A stretch of 64,000 nt of DNA. It comes from Streptococcus parasanguinis. GTDB lineage: Bacteria; Bacillota; Bacilli; Lactobacillales; Streptococcaceae. Of the stretch, positions 38,660-47,323 are shown piece by piece (position 1 is the first letter of the stretch; the number at the start of each line of letters is the position of its first letter). The translations under genes and the position numbers were made by a program. Below the pieces are notes generated by a model. That model had not been told where the DNA came from. It was given only the letters and a program-made list of their open reading frames with translations, and searched no databases. The stretch is taken from assembly GCF_016648855.1 (NCBI RefSeq), contig NZ_JACLQU010000006.1, positions 1-64,000 of the forward strand. Direction: 5' to 3'.

Positions 38660-38755
38660 CAAAAAAATCCCCCACAACAAGGAGATACACAAAATATAGG
38701 CTGGTCTTCCCAGGCCTTTCATTTCCATAGCTCCTTGCCTGCCTCTCTGGACAGT
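38660..38755 (-). promoter_or_regulatory. PyrR attenuator in the uracil permease leader
   Basis: Minus-strand GTCCAGAGAGGCAGG (38738-38752) matches the PyrR-binding anti-antiterminator loop. It is followed by pairing segments (GGCCTGG/CCAGCC) and by an ATCTCC ... GGGGAT stem with a run of seven Ts (38661-38686). Expected outcome: UMP-bound PyrR causes termination. The exact competing folds were not computed. Confidence 0.75.
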
Positions 38756-38782
38756 ATTAAAGGATTGATTCGATTAGTCACA

Positions 38783-38811
38783 ATTATAGCAAATTATAGA
38801 CTGATTTACAA
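38783..38811 (-). promoter_or_regulatory. Uracil permease promoter
   Basis: Minus-strand -35 TTGTAA (38806-38811), 17-nt spacer, -10 TATAAT (38783-38788), upstream of the PyrR leader. Confidence 0.75.
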
Positions 38812-38898
38812 GAAAAATGACAGATGATACACTCAAATCCACCAAAATGTAATATTCATACGTTTCAGCGACAAGGTCGAAAATAGCCACTTTGAGCC

Positions 38899-38932
38899 AA
38901 AAAAAGAGGCTGGGACAAAAGTCCTAGCCTCT
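38899..38932 (-). terminator. ilvD terminator
   Basis: AGAGGCT-G-GGAC/GTCC-T-AGCCTCT with a 4-nt loop and seven Ts on the minus strand, lying beyond the family-2 repeat. Confidence 0.8.
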
Positions 38933-38952
38933 CAATTGTTTTTGGATTGTCG

Positions 38953-39081
38953 AGCAAGACGCAGTGGTTGAGTGGGCTCTACTACGCTGATTTCATCAGC
39001 TTTTACAGCCCTACTCAACTGTGCGGAGGTGGGACGACGAAATCGAATTCTAACGAATGACCGATTTCTGTCCCACTCTCT
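38953..39081 (-). repeat. Dispersed double-hairpin repeat, family 2, copy 2
   Basis: Minus orientation. GAGAGTGGGACAGAAATCGG ... CGTCGTCCCACC forms hairpin 1. GTTGAGTAGGGCTGTAAAAG ... GAGCCCACTCAAC forms hairpin 2 with an inner GCTGATgaaATCAGC, ending CACTGCGTCTTGC. Lies directly after ilvD. Confidence 0.7.
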
Positions 39082-39105
39082 ATTTGGACAAAGTCGTCCT
39101 TGCAA

Positions 39106-40809
39106 TTATTGTTTACCAGACTGTTCCATATTCCAGAAGTCGGTTACAGCACCACGTGATGCTGAAGAAACGATATGGGCGTATTTACCCAGAACCCCAC
39201 GGCTATAGAGTGGTGGCAAGGTTGTTTCAGCCTTCCGTTTCGCCAATTCTTCGTCTGAGACATGCATGGTGATTTCTTTGGTATCTTGGTCAACTGTCAC
39301 CATGTCCCCTGTGTGGAGGTAGGCGATTGGGCCACCGACCTGAGCTTCAGGTGCGATGTGTCCGACAACGAGACCGTACGTGCCACCTGAGAAGCGTCCG
39401 TCTGTCAAGAGGGCAACCTTGTCCCCTTGGCCTTTCCCAACGATCATAGATGACAAGGACAGCATTTCCGGCATACCAGGACCACCCTTCGGACCTACGA
39501 AACGAACAACAACAACGTCGCCATCCACGATTTCGTCTGAAAGAACGGCTTCAATGGCAGCTTCTTCCGAGTCAAAGACCTTAGCAGGACCTGTGATGTT
39601 GCGAACTTTCACACCTGATACTTTAGCAACCGCCCCTTCAGGAGCCAAGTTCCCTTTCAAGATGATCAATGGACCATCCGCACGTTTTGGATTTTCAAGT
39701 GGCATGATGACTTTTTGACCTGGTGTCAAATCAGCGAAGGCTTCCAAGTTCTCAGCTACTGTTTTACCAGTACAGGTGATACGATCCCCATGAAGGAACC
39801 CATTCTTCAGAAGGTATTTCATGACAGCTGGCACGCCACCGACATTGTAAAGGTCTTGGAAAACGTATTTCCCTGAAGGTTTCAAGTCTGCCAAGTGAGG
39901 TACGCGCTCTTGGAAATCGTTGAAGTCTTCCAGCGTCAAGTCCACATTAGCTGCGTGAGCGATCGCAAGCAAGTGAAGAGTGGCATTGGTAGAACCACCG
40001 AGCGCCATGGTCACTGTAATCGCATCTTCAAAAGCTTCACGGGTCAAGATGTCAGAAGGTTTGAGTCCCATCTCCAGCATCTTCACAACTGCACGACCTG
40101 CTTCTTCGATATCCGCCTTTTTATCAGCTGATTCAGCAGGGTGAGAAGAGGAACCGGGCAAGCTCAGCCCAAGGACCTCAATCGCTGTCGCCATGGTGTT
40201 AGCCGTATACATCCCACCACAGCCACCAGGGCCAGGGCAGGCATTACATTCAAGATCTTTCACTTCTTCAGCGGTCATATCACCATGGTTCCATTTCCCG
40301 ATCCCTTCGAAAACAGAAACCAAGTCGATATCCTTGCCGTTCAGATTACCCGGTGCAATGGTACCACCATAGGCAAAGATCGCCGGGATATCCATATTGG
40401 CAATGGCGATCATCGAGCCAGGCATGTTCTTATCACAGCCCCCGATGGCTACAAAAGCATCGACGTTGTGACCGCCCATAGCCGCTTCGATAGAATCCGC
40501 GATGATATCACGTGACGTTAGGGAGAAGCGCATCCCTGGTGTTCCCATAGCGATCCCATCCGCAACTGTAATGGTGCCAAATTGGACCGGCCAAGCACCT
40601 GCATCTTTCACACCTTCTTTGGCCAATTTTCCAAAATCATGAAGGTGGATGTTACAAGGGGTATTTTCCGCCCATGTCGAAATCACTCCGACAATTGGTT
40701 TTTCAAAGCTTTCATCGGTCATTCCCGTCGCGCGAAGCATGGCACGGTTGGGAGATTTTACCATGCTATCGTAGACACTACTACGATGGCGTTTGTCTAA
40801 TTCTGTCAT
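39106..40809 (-). CDS. ilvD: Dihydroxy-acid dehydratase
   Basis: 567 residues. Dehydrates dihydroxy acids in valine, leucine and isoleucine synthesis. Iron-sulfur cysteines in [10 protein letters not shown] and [20 protein letters not shown]. Start at 40809 has GAGAGG upstream and gives the family N-terminus (a longer ORF reaches 40860). Single gene, not linked to other ilv genes here. Confidence 0.96.
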   Translation of the reverse strand: MTELDKRHRSSVYDSMVKSPNRAMLRATGMTDESFEKPIVGVISTWAENTPCNIHLHDFGKLAKEGVKDAGAWPVQFGTITVADGIAMGTPGMRFSLTSRDIIADSIEAAMGGHNVDAFVAIGGCDKNMPGSMIAIANMDIPAIFAYGGTIAPGNLNGKDIDLVSVFEGIGKWNHGDMTAEEVKDLECNACPGPGGCGGMYTANTMATAIEVLGLSLPGSSSHPAESADKKADIEEAGRAVVKMLEMGLKPSDILTREAFEDAITVTMALGGSTNATLHLLAIAHAANVDLTLEDFNDFQERVPHLADLKPSGKYVFQDLYNVGGVPAVMKYLLKNGFLHGDRITCTGKTVAENLEAFADLTPGQKVIMPLENPKRADGPLIILKGNLAPEGAVAKVSGVKVRNITGPAKVFDSEEAAIEAVLSDEIVDGDVVVVRFVGPKGGPGMPEMLSLSSMIVGKGQGDKVALLTDGRFSGGTYGLVVGHIAPEAQVGGPIAYLHTGDMVTVDQDTKEITMHVSDEELAKRKAETTLPPLYSRGVLGKYAHIVSSASRGAVTDFWNMEQSGKQ

Positions 40810-40935
40810 GTCATTCCTCTCGTTACATTTTTTACCATTATAGCATAAAAGAGGCCACAAAGATAGGCATGGACTTTGGAGAAACAGACAACAGAAAAGT
40901 TTCTTTCAAAAATTTCAATTTTTTTGTCAAGTAAC

Positions 40936-40964
40936 TTTACTTTACAAAAAAGTTTTGTTATACT
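40936..40964 (+). promoter_or_regulatory. rpmF-rpmG promoter
   Basis: -35 TTTACT (40936-40941), 17-nt spacer, -10 TATACT (40959-40964) preceded by TG (extended -10). Confidence 0.75.
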
Positions 40965-41023
40965 GTTACAGTTGATGAAAATCAAACCTAATTGAATTTA
41001 TATCTTAAAAGGAGAAAAACGAA

Positions 41024-41206
41024 ATGGCAGTACCTGCACGTCGCACATCAAAAGCGAAGAAAAACAAACGTCGTACGCACTACAAAGTAACAGCTCCATC
41101 TGTAAACTTTGACGAAGCAACTGGAGATTACTCACGTTCACACCGTGTATCACTTAAAGGATACTACAAAGGACGTAAGATCGCTAAAGCTGCATCAGCT
41201 GAATAA
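41024..41206 (+). CDS. rpmF: 50S ribosomal protein L32
   Basis: 60-residue L32 ([20 protein letters not shown]). The four zinc cysteines seen in many L32 proteins are absent, so this is the zinc-independent form. 15 nt before rpmG. Confidence 0.96.
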   Translation: MAVPARRTSKAKKNKRRTHYKVTAPSVNFDEATGDYSRSHRVSLKGYYKGRKIAKAASAE

Positions 41207-41221
41207 TAGAAGGGAGATACC

Positions 41222-41371
41222 ATGCGCGTAAATATTACACTTGAACACAAAGAATCTGGTGAACGCTTGTACCTTACTTCTAAAAACAAACGTAACACTC
41301 CAGACCGTCTTCAATTGAAGAAGTACTCACCAAAACTTCGCAAACACGTTGTGTTTACAGAGGTGAAATAG
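41222..41371 (+). CDS. rpmG: 50S ribosomal protein L33 (zinc-free form)
   Basis: 49 codons between rpmF and the accessory region. Starts [20 protein letters not shown] and ends KHVVFTEVK. Neither CxxC pair is present (C-minus form). A GGGAG Shine-Dalgarno precedes the ATG. Its last 17 nt (41355-41371) recur almost exactly at 46085-46101, marking it as the integration target of the island that follows. Confidence 0.96.
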
Positions 41372-41520
41372 GGGTTCACTACACGTCAATAGATGTTAGA
41401 AACCTTGATTTTAAGCGATTCTTGAAATTCTAAATTTCACTACATTGCAATATAAATCAACCGAATCACTACCTTTTTCACTACCTTTTTTGAAATAAGA
41501 ATAATGATTCGGATATATAA
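41355..41520 (+). repeat. attL-like site: rpmG 3' end plus arm-type repeats, copy A
   Basis: After TTACAGAGGTGAAATAG comes about 150 bp that aligns with 46085-46253: AAACCTTGATTTTAAGCGAT, CATTGCAATATAAATCAACC, then direct repeats TCACTACCTTTTT (41466 and 41478) and GATTCGGATATATA. Tandem repeats of this kind are typical integrase arm sites. No integrase gene adjoins. Confidence 0.65.
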
Positions 41521-41523
41521 AAG

Positions 41524-41556
41524 AAGAGGAACTTTATTGTGAAGCTCCTCTTTTTG
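41524..41556 (+). terminator. rpmF-rpmG terminator
   Basis: AGAGGAACTT/AAGCTCCTCT stem with a 7-nt loop and a T-run on the plus strand. The interval from here to 41850 shows nothing else I can identify. Confidence 0.75.
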
Positions 41557-41850
41557 TTATGTGTTCTTTTTCTCACAGATCGTATGACCTGGTTTGACAC
41601 AGTTGGATTTCAGGTACTTTCAGTTTAGCTTTATATCAACCATCATCAAAATCCAACTATTTTCTTATTTTAAAAAATATGAATAAGTTTGATTGAATGA
41701 GGGAATTTCTTTAAATTTTTTCTTAGCACCTATAAGTTAATAATACTATTCTTTAAATTATAGTTTATAATTATCTGATGTTTCAATGACCACAAAACAA
41801 AGTACAGCGAATCACTTCCTTTAGTCAAACATATAACTGAACAACATTGT

Positions 41851-42651
41851 TTATCTTCCTGCACTTTCATATTTTTTCAATCCTTTTCTAAAAATTGTAC
41901 GACTGATAATAATCAAAAAAACTGTAAAAACTATTTGATAGAAAAATAGGTTCAATGTATCTTTCCCTAAAAATATTAATACTGCAGGATTGGCAATTAA
42001 TAAATTGGGAACAAATAACATAGTGATCAATCTGTTAATACCTGTAAAAATATTATATGGATACTTAGAAATTCCAATATAATTCAAAAATACATCTACT
42101 TTTGAAAATTTAGTTGGGAACCAAAATGAACTAATCGTTATTAGAAACCAAATTGAATAATATATAATACAACCACACATTAAAGAAAGGATATAAAATA
42201 ATATTTTTAATGAATTTAAATGTACATTTAAATTTCCATAACTTATAAAAATGATCGCAAGACCAAAAAAAGTATTCACGAATTGAACTAAATTAAATGA
42301 TCTAAAAATATAGAACAACTGAGTATCAAACGGCCTCAATAAAATTTGATCCAAGTTACCACTCAAAATATCTGATTCTAAAATTCCCATACTTCTAATT
42401 AACAATCCCATCATAACTCCATCTACAATAGTGTAGGAACCTACCAAAAATAAAATTTGATAATAGTCCCAACCATTAAAAGAGTCTATGTTTAAGAAAA
42501 TCAATCTAAAAAATACAATAGGTAAACCAATCCACAGTATCGACGAAAATAGACCACAAAAGAAGTCAAAATGAAAATTCATATCAGATTTAAAACCAAA
42601 ATGAAGTAGCCTAAAAATTACTTTTATTCTAAACATTTTATCCTCCCACAT
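41851..42651 (-). CDS. ABC-2 family transporter permease
   Basis: 266 residues, six hydrophobic segments, resembling the ABC-2-like permeases found in pairs with DrrA-type ATPases. DLLSGNLDQILLRPFD-like sequence (SDILSGNLDQILLRPFDTQL) is the characteristic cytoplasmic motif. Overlaps the second permease by 14 nt. Strongly AT-rich compared with the backbone. Export substrate (lipid, peptide or antibiotic) unknown. Confidence 0.75.
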   Translation of the reverse strand: MWEDKMFRIKVIFRLLHFGFKSDMNFHFDFFCGLFSSILWIGLPIVFFRLIFLNIDSFNGWDYYQILFLVGSYTIVDGVMMGLLIRSMGILESDILSGNLDQILLRPFDTQLFYIFRSFNLVQFVNTFFGLAIIFISYGNLNVHLNSLKILFYILSLMCGCIIYYSIWFLITISSFWFPTKFSKVDVFLNYIGISKYPYNIFTGINRLITMLFVPNLLIANPAVLIFLGKDTLNLFFYQIVFTVFLIIISRTIFRKGLKKYESAGR

Positions 42652-43432
42652 TTGAGAAGTGCTCCACTCCTTTTCTCAATATGAATCTTGATATAATATA
42701 AAAAATGATGCACCAAATCAATTGAATACAAATAATTCTCAAATAGTCTATTAATTTATATGTATCATTACTAAACATCTGAAGCGGTTCATATACTAAG
42801 TATTTAAAAGGTAATACATCTAAAAACAGACGAAAATTATTTGAAAAAAAACTTAAAGGCAATAATATTCCTGATAAAAACTGAATTACTATTTCTTTAA
42901 CAGTAAGGACAAAAAATATATTTTCTAACCAAAAAGAAAGCATACCTACACAACATGATATTAAAAACCATAGAACCATAGATAGAATAATTGCAATACT
43001 TCCTAAAATAAGAATTTCAATGGTTAATAACTCATTCTTGTAATAAACACTGGAGAATAAAATGACAGGAATGATGATAAATAATAAATGAGCAAGCCTA
43101 TCTCCAAGCATTTTACAAAAATAATACTTATAAAAAGTAACAGGTTTTATTAATATGCTAAAAAAATTTCCTGAATGAACATCGTCATTGATTTCCCAAT
43201 CAACTGGATAAAAAACAAAATATGAAAAAATTATAGTCCCCAAATAGTATTGAACCATTGAGGTAAAATCATATCCTGCTATATTTATCTGGTTACTCTG
43301 ATATATATACGTCCATAAAAATACTGATATCATAATTTGTATACTTGCCTGTAACATTAACAATAGTACACTTGATTTATAGTTCAAAATAGATCGAAAT
43401 GATATCAGAATAATAGACATTTCTTTTTTCAA
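42638..43432 (-). CDS. ABC-2 family transporter permease, second subunit
   Basis: 264 residues, six hydrophobic segments. Contains DDVHSGNFFSILIKPVTFYK, equivalent to the motif in its partner, so the two permeases probably form a heterodimer. Start overlaps the ATPase stop by 4 nt. Confidence 0.75.
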   Translation of the reverse strand: MKKEMSIILISFRSILNYKSSVLLLMLQASIQIMISVFLWTYIYQSNQINIAGYDFTSMVQYYLGTIIFSYFVFYPVDWEINDDVHSGNFFSILIKPVTFYKYYFCKMLGDRLAHLLFIIIPVILFSSVYYKNELLTIEILILGSIAIILSMVLWFLISCCVGMLSFWLENIFFVLTVKEIVIQFLSGILLPLSFFSNNFRLFLDVLPFKYLVYEPLQMFSNDTYKLIDYLRIICIQLIWCIIFYIISRFILRKGVEHFSNVGG

Positions 43433-44415
43433 TTGTGCTCCTTTTTTGTAAAATAGTTTTGTAAAATAATTTCTTCTAAAGAAAGATTTGATATTTCAAA
43501 ATCTTCTATATCTACAAGCTTATTGATTGATTCTAATGTCTCAAAGACAAAATCTCTAGGTATTTTTAGTATACATTCCGATTTTGTTTGAGAAATGACT
43601 ACTACTCCTTTAACAGAGCATAACTCTGGTACCAAATCTAATGTCATTTTTATCTTTAAATATTTAAAATCAGAAAATTTAGATAAAATAACATCCATTG
43701 ACTCCTGCAAAATAATTTTTCCTTTGTCAATGACGATTAATTCGTCACAAACAGACGAAATATCATCCATATCATGACTCGTTAAAATAATAGTAGTATG
43801 ACATTCTTCATTCATTTTCTTTAAAAATGTTCTGATATCTTTTTTAGACTGTATATCTAACCCTATAGTAGGCTCGTCTAAAAATAATATTTCCGGACTT
43901 GTTAAAGATGCCGCGATAAACTCCATTTTCATTTTTTGTCCAAGAGAGAGGGTCCGGACCTGCTGGTAAAGCTGATCTTTTACATTCAACAAATTGCTTA
44001 ATTCCTGAATTCGTTCTTGTAAAATCGCCGGTTCTACCTCATATAAAGTACCAATCAATTGAAAATAATCCATAGCCGAAACATCTTGAAATAACTGTAA
44101 TTTATTTCCTACTACTATTGAAATTTTTTTTCTAAAATTTATACTTCTTTTAAATGGAATTTCTCCATTCACTTCTAATTTTCCGGAACTAGGATAAAGA
44201 GTCCCAGTCAACATTTTAATCGTTGTGGATTTACCAGCTCCATTACTCCCAATAAAGCCAACTATACTCCCTCTCTTAATCGTAAAACTAATATCTTGAA
44301 CAGCTCGAATCGTTATTTGATTACGTTTCAAAAATCTCTTGATAAATGGGAGTCTTGAATCAAAATTATAAAAATTTTTAGATAAATTCTGAGCATTAAT
44401 AACTATTTCACTCAT
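43429..44415 (-). CDS. ABC transporter ATP-binding protein
   Basis: 328 residues. Walker A GSNGAGKST (about 57-65), signature LSLGQKMKME, Walker B ILFLDEPTIGLD, switch His in LTSHDMDD. The extra C-terminal region of about 90 residues is as in DrrA/CcmA-type exporters. Start at 44415 with AGGAGA 6 nt upstream (a longer ORF from 44460 overlaps the small upstream ORF). Powers the two permeases downstream. Confidence 0.85.
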   Translation of the reverse strand: MSEIVINAQNLSKNFYNFDSRLPFIKRFLKRNQITIRAVQDISFTIKRGSIVGFIGSNGAGKSTTIKMLTGTLYPSSGKLEVNGEIPFKRSINFRKKISIVVGNKLQLFQDVSAMDYFQLIGTLYEVEPAILQERIQELSNLLNVKDQLYQQVRTLSLGQKMKMEFIAASLTSPEILFLDEPTIGLDIQSKKDIRTFLKKMNEECHTTIILTSHDMDDISSVCDELIVIDKGKIILQESMDVILSKFSDFKYLKIKMTLDLVPELCSVKGVVVISQTKSECILKIPRDFVFETLESINKLVDIEDFEISNLSLEEIILQNYFTKKEHN

Positions 44416-44611
44416 ATATCTCTCCTTTCGATAAAATATATTTACTTGTACTTTTTCCATACTTTACCAAAATGCTAAAGATTGAGCTAAAATCTTCGGG
44501 ATGGGTAAAATAATATTTGTCTTTAAAAAGTTTCTCAAAACCTTCAAGGCGATTATTGAAATCATTAAATTTTGTATTGTCTAGCTGGTTGAATGTCTCT
44601 TTAATATCCAT
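44408..44611 (-). CDS. Small hypothetical protein upstream of the ABC exporter
   Basis: 67 residues (starting MDIKETFNQLDNTKFNDFNN), charged and without a signal peptide or membrane segment. A GGAG Shine-Dalgarno precedes the ATG and its stop overlaps the ATPase start, suggesting translational coupling. Not recognised. It could be a precursor peptide, a regulator fragment or a truncated gene. Confidence 0.45.
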   Translation of the reverse strand: MDIKETFNQLDNTKFNDFNNRLEGFEKLFKDKYYFTHPEDFSSIFSILVKYGKSTSKYILSKGEIYE

Positions 44612-45004
44612 AAACTTTCTCCGTGATTCTTTATTTCACTTTATAAATAGAAGAGTGTCTATATATTTATAGATCCTCAAGAACTTGCATTTTATCAAGT
44701 ATAAGTAGAATAGTATGTAAGGGTTTACATTTTCATATTATATGATTATTTAAGGAATCCGTCAATTTTCCACATTATTATATGACAAAATGTATTTTTT
44801 AAAAATGCAAAAATCTATGAGCAAGATGTTTGACTTCCTTTTTTAAAGTATATATACTTATATTAACCTTAGAAAAGATAAAATGTTTGAACAGATATTC
44901 AATAATAATTACTTTTTTTAAAATTAAAATTCGAACTTTAAATTTTTATCTTTTTTATATTATTGAGTAACCTAAATTGCCCAATTTGTAAAATTTAGCT
45001 AGAC

Positions 45005-45040
45005 AAAAAAAGACATCCAAGAGAAATTTCTTAAATGTCT
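45005..45040 (-). terminator. Terminator belonging to the rpsI fragment
   Basis: AGACAT ... ATGTCT with inner AAGA/TCTT pairing, followed by seven Ts on the minus strand, 25 nt after the S9-type stop codon. It appears to have moved together with the rpsI 3' end. The rest of 44612-45004 is AT-rich with no gene I can identify. Confidence 0.55.
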
Positions 45041-45065
45041 GTAAACGTTGATATAAGCGTGTTGA

Positions 45066-45116
45066 TTAACGTTTTGATAATTGTGATGCTTTACGAGCTT
45101 TCTTAAGACCTGGTTT
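45066..45116 (-). pseudogene. 3'-terminal fragment of rpsI (ribosomal protein S9)
   Basis: The minus strand reads KPGLKKARKASQLSKR followed by a stop, the C-terminus of S9. Homology ends abruptly upstream. S9 is not encoded here, so this is a relocated tail. The 3' end of rpsI is an integration target for streptococcal mobile elements, so the fragment is best read as an old att scar. Confidence 0.75.
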
Positions 45117-45236
45117 GGAAAGTATGGGTTTCAGCTAGACTAAAAACAGGGGAATATTTTTAGTTCTGTAAGTATTAATCTATACACTTACATATATCTT
45201 TTGGTCTCTATCCTTTAGGTGAAAATACCGATTTTA

Positions 45237-45245
45237 TGGTATAAT
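45237..45245 (+). promoter_or_regulatory. Promoter of the Fic pair
   Basis: Extended -10 TG-g-TATAAT (45237-45245), about 30 nt upstream of the antitoxin ATG. The -35 is weak. Confidence 0.6.
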
Positions 45246-45274
45246 AAGGATAACTCTATACAAGGAGGTGTGCC

Positions 45275-45463
45275 ATGACTCTTGATGTAAATAAAGAAGA
45301 ATTAACAATTTTAGGGATTCCCTTTGATAACTTTTCAGATTTTGATACTGTCTGGTATGCTATTGGGTCATCAATGATTGAAAATTATGAACCTACTGTT
45401 CAAGATGTGATTGACTTAAAAACTTATGTTATCAACAGACGAAAGGAATTGAATATTGGTTAA
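45275..45463 (+). CDS. Fic-inhibiting antitoxin (VbhA-like)
   Basis: 62 residues, helical. Contains the inhibitory motif S-x3-E-N (Ser32 to Asn37, SSMIEN), matching the [S/T]xxxE[G/N] helix that blocks ATP in the Fic active site. Strong AGGAGG Shine-Dalgarno. Overlaps the fic start by 8 nt, the usual class I arrangement. Confidence 0.8.
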   Translation: MTLDVNKEELTILGIPFDNFSDFDTVWYAIGSSMIENYEPTVQDVIDLKTYVINRRKELNIG

Positions 45464-46067
45464 AAATCAATACGAAGGCTATGAGTACATTGATCCCAAT
45501 CACCAATATACCTATCCAAATTCCACAGTCTTAATCAATAAACAAAATGTTACAAATATTGAAGAAGCCTACCGAAATGAACACTTATTCGTTACTAAAA
45601 GACTTGCAGATTTGCGCTTGAAAGCCAATAAAGTCTATTCCATGAGTAATATTTTAGCCATTCATAACTATTTGTTTCAAGATGTTTATACTTGGTCAGG
45701 ACAATATCGCAAGGTGAATATCTCTAAAAGTGGTAATCCTTTTATGTCGATACAGTCGTTTAATGCTGCGGAAACTTATATAAATCATCTCATTCATTCC
45801 TATCATCAAACTGCCAACTCAAGAGATGAAATCATTAAACATTTAGCAAAAATTCTTGATAATCTTAATTATTTCCATCCCTTTCGAGAAGGTAATGGAC
45901 GAACTCAACGGGAAGTTATTCGTTCCTTAGCACTATCAAAAGGGTATTCTGCACAAATACGAGTGGAACAAGATGATGAAATTTACAACCTTTATATGGA
46001 TGGAACTGTCTATGGAGAATTATGGAAATTAGAAAAATTATTTGATAAAATATTAAAAGAAATATAG
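45456..46067 (+). CDS. Fic domain protein (AMPylase toxin)
   Basis: 203 residues. The full active motif HPFREGNGRTQR occupies residues 141-152 (His141 catalytic), so the enzyme looks functional. Transfers AMP to target proteins; related class I toxins act on topoisomerases. A TTG start overlapping the antitoxin is used because of the spacing to AAAGGA. Stand-alone, no secretion or binding domains. Confidence 0.85.
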   Translation: MVKNQYEGYEYIDPNHQYTYPNSTVLINKQNVTNIEEAYRNEHLFVTKRLADLRLKANKVYSMSNILAIHNYLFQDVYTWSGQYRKVNISKSGNPFMSIQSFNAAETYINHLIHSYHQTANSRDEIIKHLAKILDNLNYFHPFREGNGRTQREVIRSLALSKGYSAQIRVEQDDEIYNLYMDGTVYGELWKLEKLFDKILKEI

Positions 46068-46084
46068 GTTGTAATACTTGATAA

Positions 46085-46253
46085 TTACAGAGGTTAAATA
46101 GTGGGTCATTACGTTTCAGTAGAGGCGAAAAAACCTTGATTTAATGCAATTCTTGAATTTTCGAATTTCAATGTATTGCAATAAAAATCAACCGAATGAC
46201 TACATTTTTGACTACATTTTTTGTGAAATAAATTAGATGTTCGGATATATAGA
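46085..46253 (+). repeat. attR-like site: duplicated rpmG end plus arm-type repeats, copy B
   Basis: TTACAGAGGTTAAATAG differs from the true rpmG end by one base and is followed by sequence aligning with copy A (ACCTTGATTTAATGCAATTC, ATTGCAATAAAAATCAACCG, GACTACATTTTTGACTACAT, TCGGATATATAGAA). It closes the segment 41372-46084. Confidence 0.65.
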
Positions 46254-46290
46254 AAACGCTCTAGTCATATTGTCTAGAGCGTTTTTGTGT
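46253..46290 (+). terminator. Terminator after att-like copy B
   Basis: AAAACGCTCTAG/CTAGAGCGTTTT with a 9-nt loop and T-run. It sits at the same place relative to the att-like repeat as the rpmG terminator does in copy A. Confidence 0.75.
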
Positions 46291-46360
46291 TGTTTAAGAA
46301 ATTGGCTCTATAATTTCTGTAGCGGGTAAAACTACCATAGGAATTATGGAATCCATAATA

Positions 46361-46410
46361 AGACCTCTTAAGTAGATTTTAGGTATTTACCATGTCTACT
46401 TAAGAGGTCT
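46361..46410. repeat. 16-bp perfect inverted repeat
   Basis: AGACCTCTTAAGTAGA and its exact complement, separated by 18 nt, with no T-run. A smaller palindrome (TTATGGAATCCATAA, 46344-46358) adjoins it. May be a remnant of an insertion sequence end or a fold-back element. The interval 46291-46516 has no gene. Confidence 0.5.
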
Positions 46411-46516
46411 CATATCAGAATGTGAATTAGAGTGTTTCTTTTGCTGTAAGTAATGGAAAATTACTCTCAATAGTATTTTAAAATAATCTTTTTATTCTTG
46501 AGGGTAACTAAACAAA

Positions 46517-47296
46517 TTAGAAACGCAAAGATAAACAGGTTAAACTACCATCGATTTTCTTAAATTCGTCTGTATTAACGACTTTTACAGGGTAACCTAG
46601 ATTTTTTATATGTTCTAATGTTTTTGGGTATCCATCAGGAACTAACACTGTGCCATTTATATACAAACTATTAATTGCATATAATTCCTCTTTAGGAACT
46701 ACAAATCTATTAAATTCTCTGAACTCGGGAACTTCATTCATTCTTGCACTAACCAACATATTGTTATTTTCTAGATAAATCACAAAATCTTTCAAATGCA
46801 AACCTTCTGTCACTGGTATTGTGGAAGAAGTGTAACCGAATTGAGAAACTATTTCACCAAATTGTTTAGCACCTTCTTTATTGGTACGATCAGATAAACC
46901 TACATAGAAATGTTTTCCTACAAGCATTACATCTCCACCTTCCATCGTTCCTGGGGATTCAATGTGAAAGATTTGTTCGTCAGCGTAGAATTTCTTTATA
47001 GCAGGTTCAATTTCAAATTTTTCACCGTTCCTCGATTCTCTTGGGGAATTAGTAATAATTGCACATTCTTTCATTACTACTGCTGGATCTTCAACAAAAC
47101 ATGAATCTGGGTATTCCTCTAAAGCTTCAAGAACCAGTGCTTTTACTCCTAAACTTTCAATTGCATCAACATATTCTTGGTGCTGACTAATTGCTTTTTC
47201 ATATATAGGCTTATCGTCACTGAACATTCCTGTACTAATTCCTTCAAGCATCGCTTTACATGGTTTTCTAACAATAATATTCTCATATTTTATCAT
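46517..47296 (-). CDS. DDAH-type guanidino-group hydrolase, paralogue 1
   Basis: 259 residues of the amidinotransferase/dimethylarginine dimethylaminohydrolase superfamily. PDSCFVEDPAV, MEGGDVM and the C-terminal GSLTCLSLRF are present. Putative catalytic Glu119, His167 and Cys254 have the same mutual spacing (48 and 87) as Glu114, His162 and Cys249 of the Pseudomonas DDAH. Such enzymes hydrolyse arginine or methylated arginine to citrulline plus an amine. Start at 47296 with GGAGGA upstream. Last gene of the four-gene cluster. Confidence 0.8.
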   Translation of the reverse strand: MIKYENIIVRKPCKAMLEGISTGMFSDDKPIYEKAISQHQEYVDAIESLGVKALVLEALEEYPDSCFVEDPAVVMKECAIITNSPRESRNGEKFEIEPAIKKFYADEQIFHIESPGTMEGGDVMLVGKHFYVGLSDRTNKEGAKQFGEIVSQFGYTSSTIPVTEGLHLKDFVIYLENNNMLVSARMNEVPEFREFNRFVVPKEELYAINSLYINGTVLVPDGYPKTLEHIKNLGYPVKVVNTDEFKKIDGSLTCLSLRF

Positions 47297-47323
47297 ATTA
47301 CTTCCTCCAGCAATCATATTCTT

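Noticed and set aside
41560-41850. Possible transposase or rep gene debris after rpmG.
   Set aside because: No frame gives a recognisable protein segment. Left as unexplained AT-rich sequence.
44612-45000. AT-rich gap searched for Rgg/SHP-type or other pheromone genes.
   Set aside because: No short ORF with both Shine-Dalgarno and hydrophobic pheromone-like sequence was seen.
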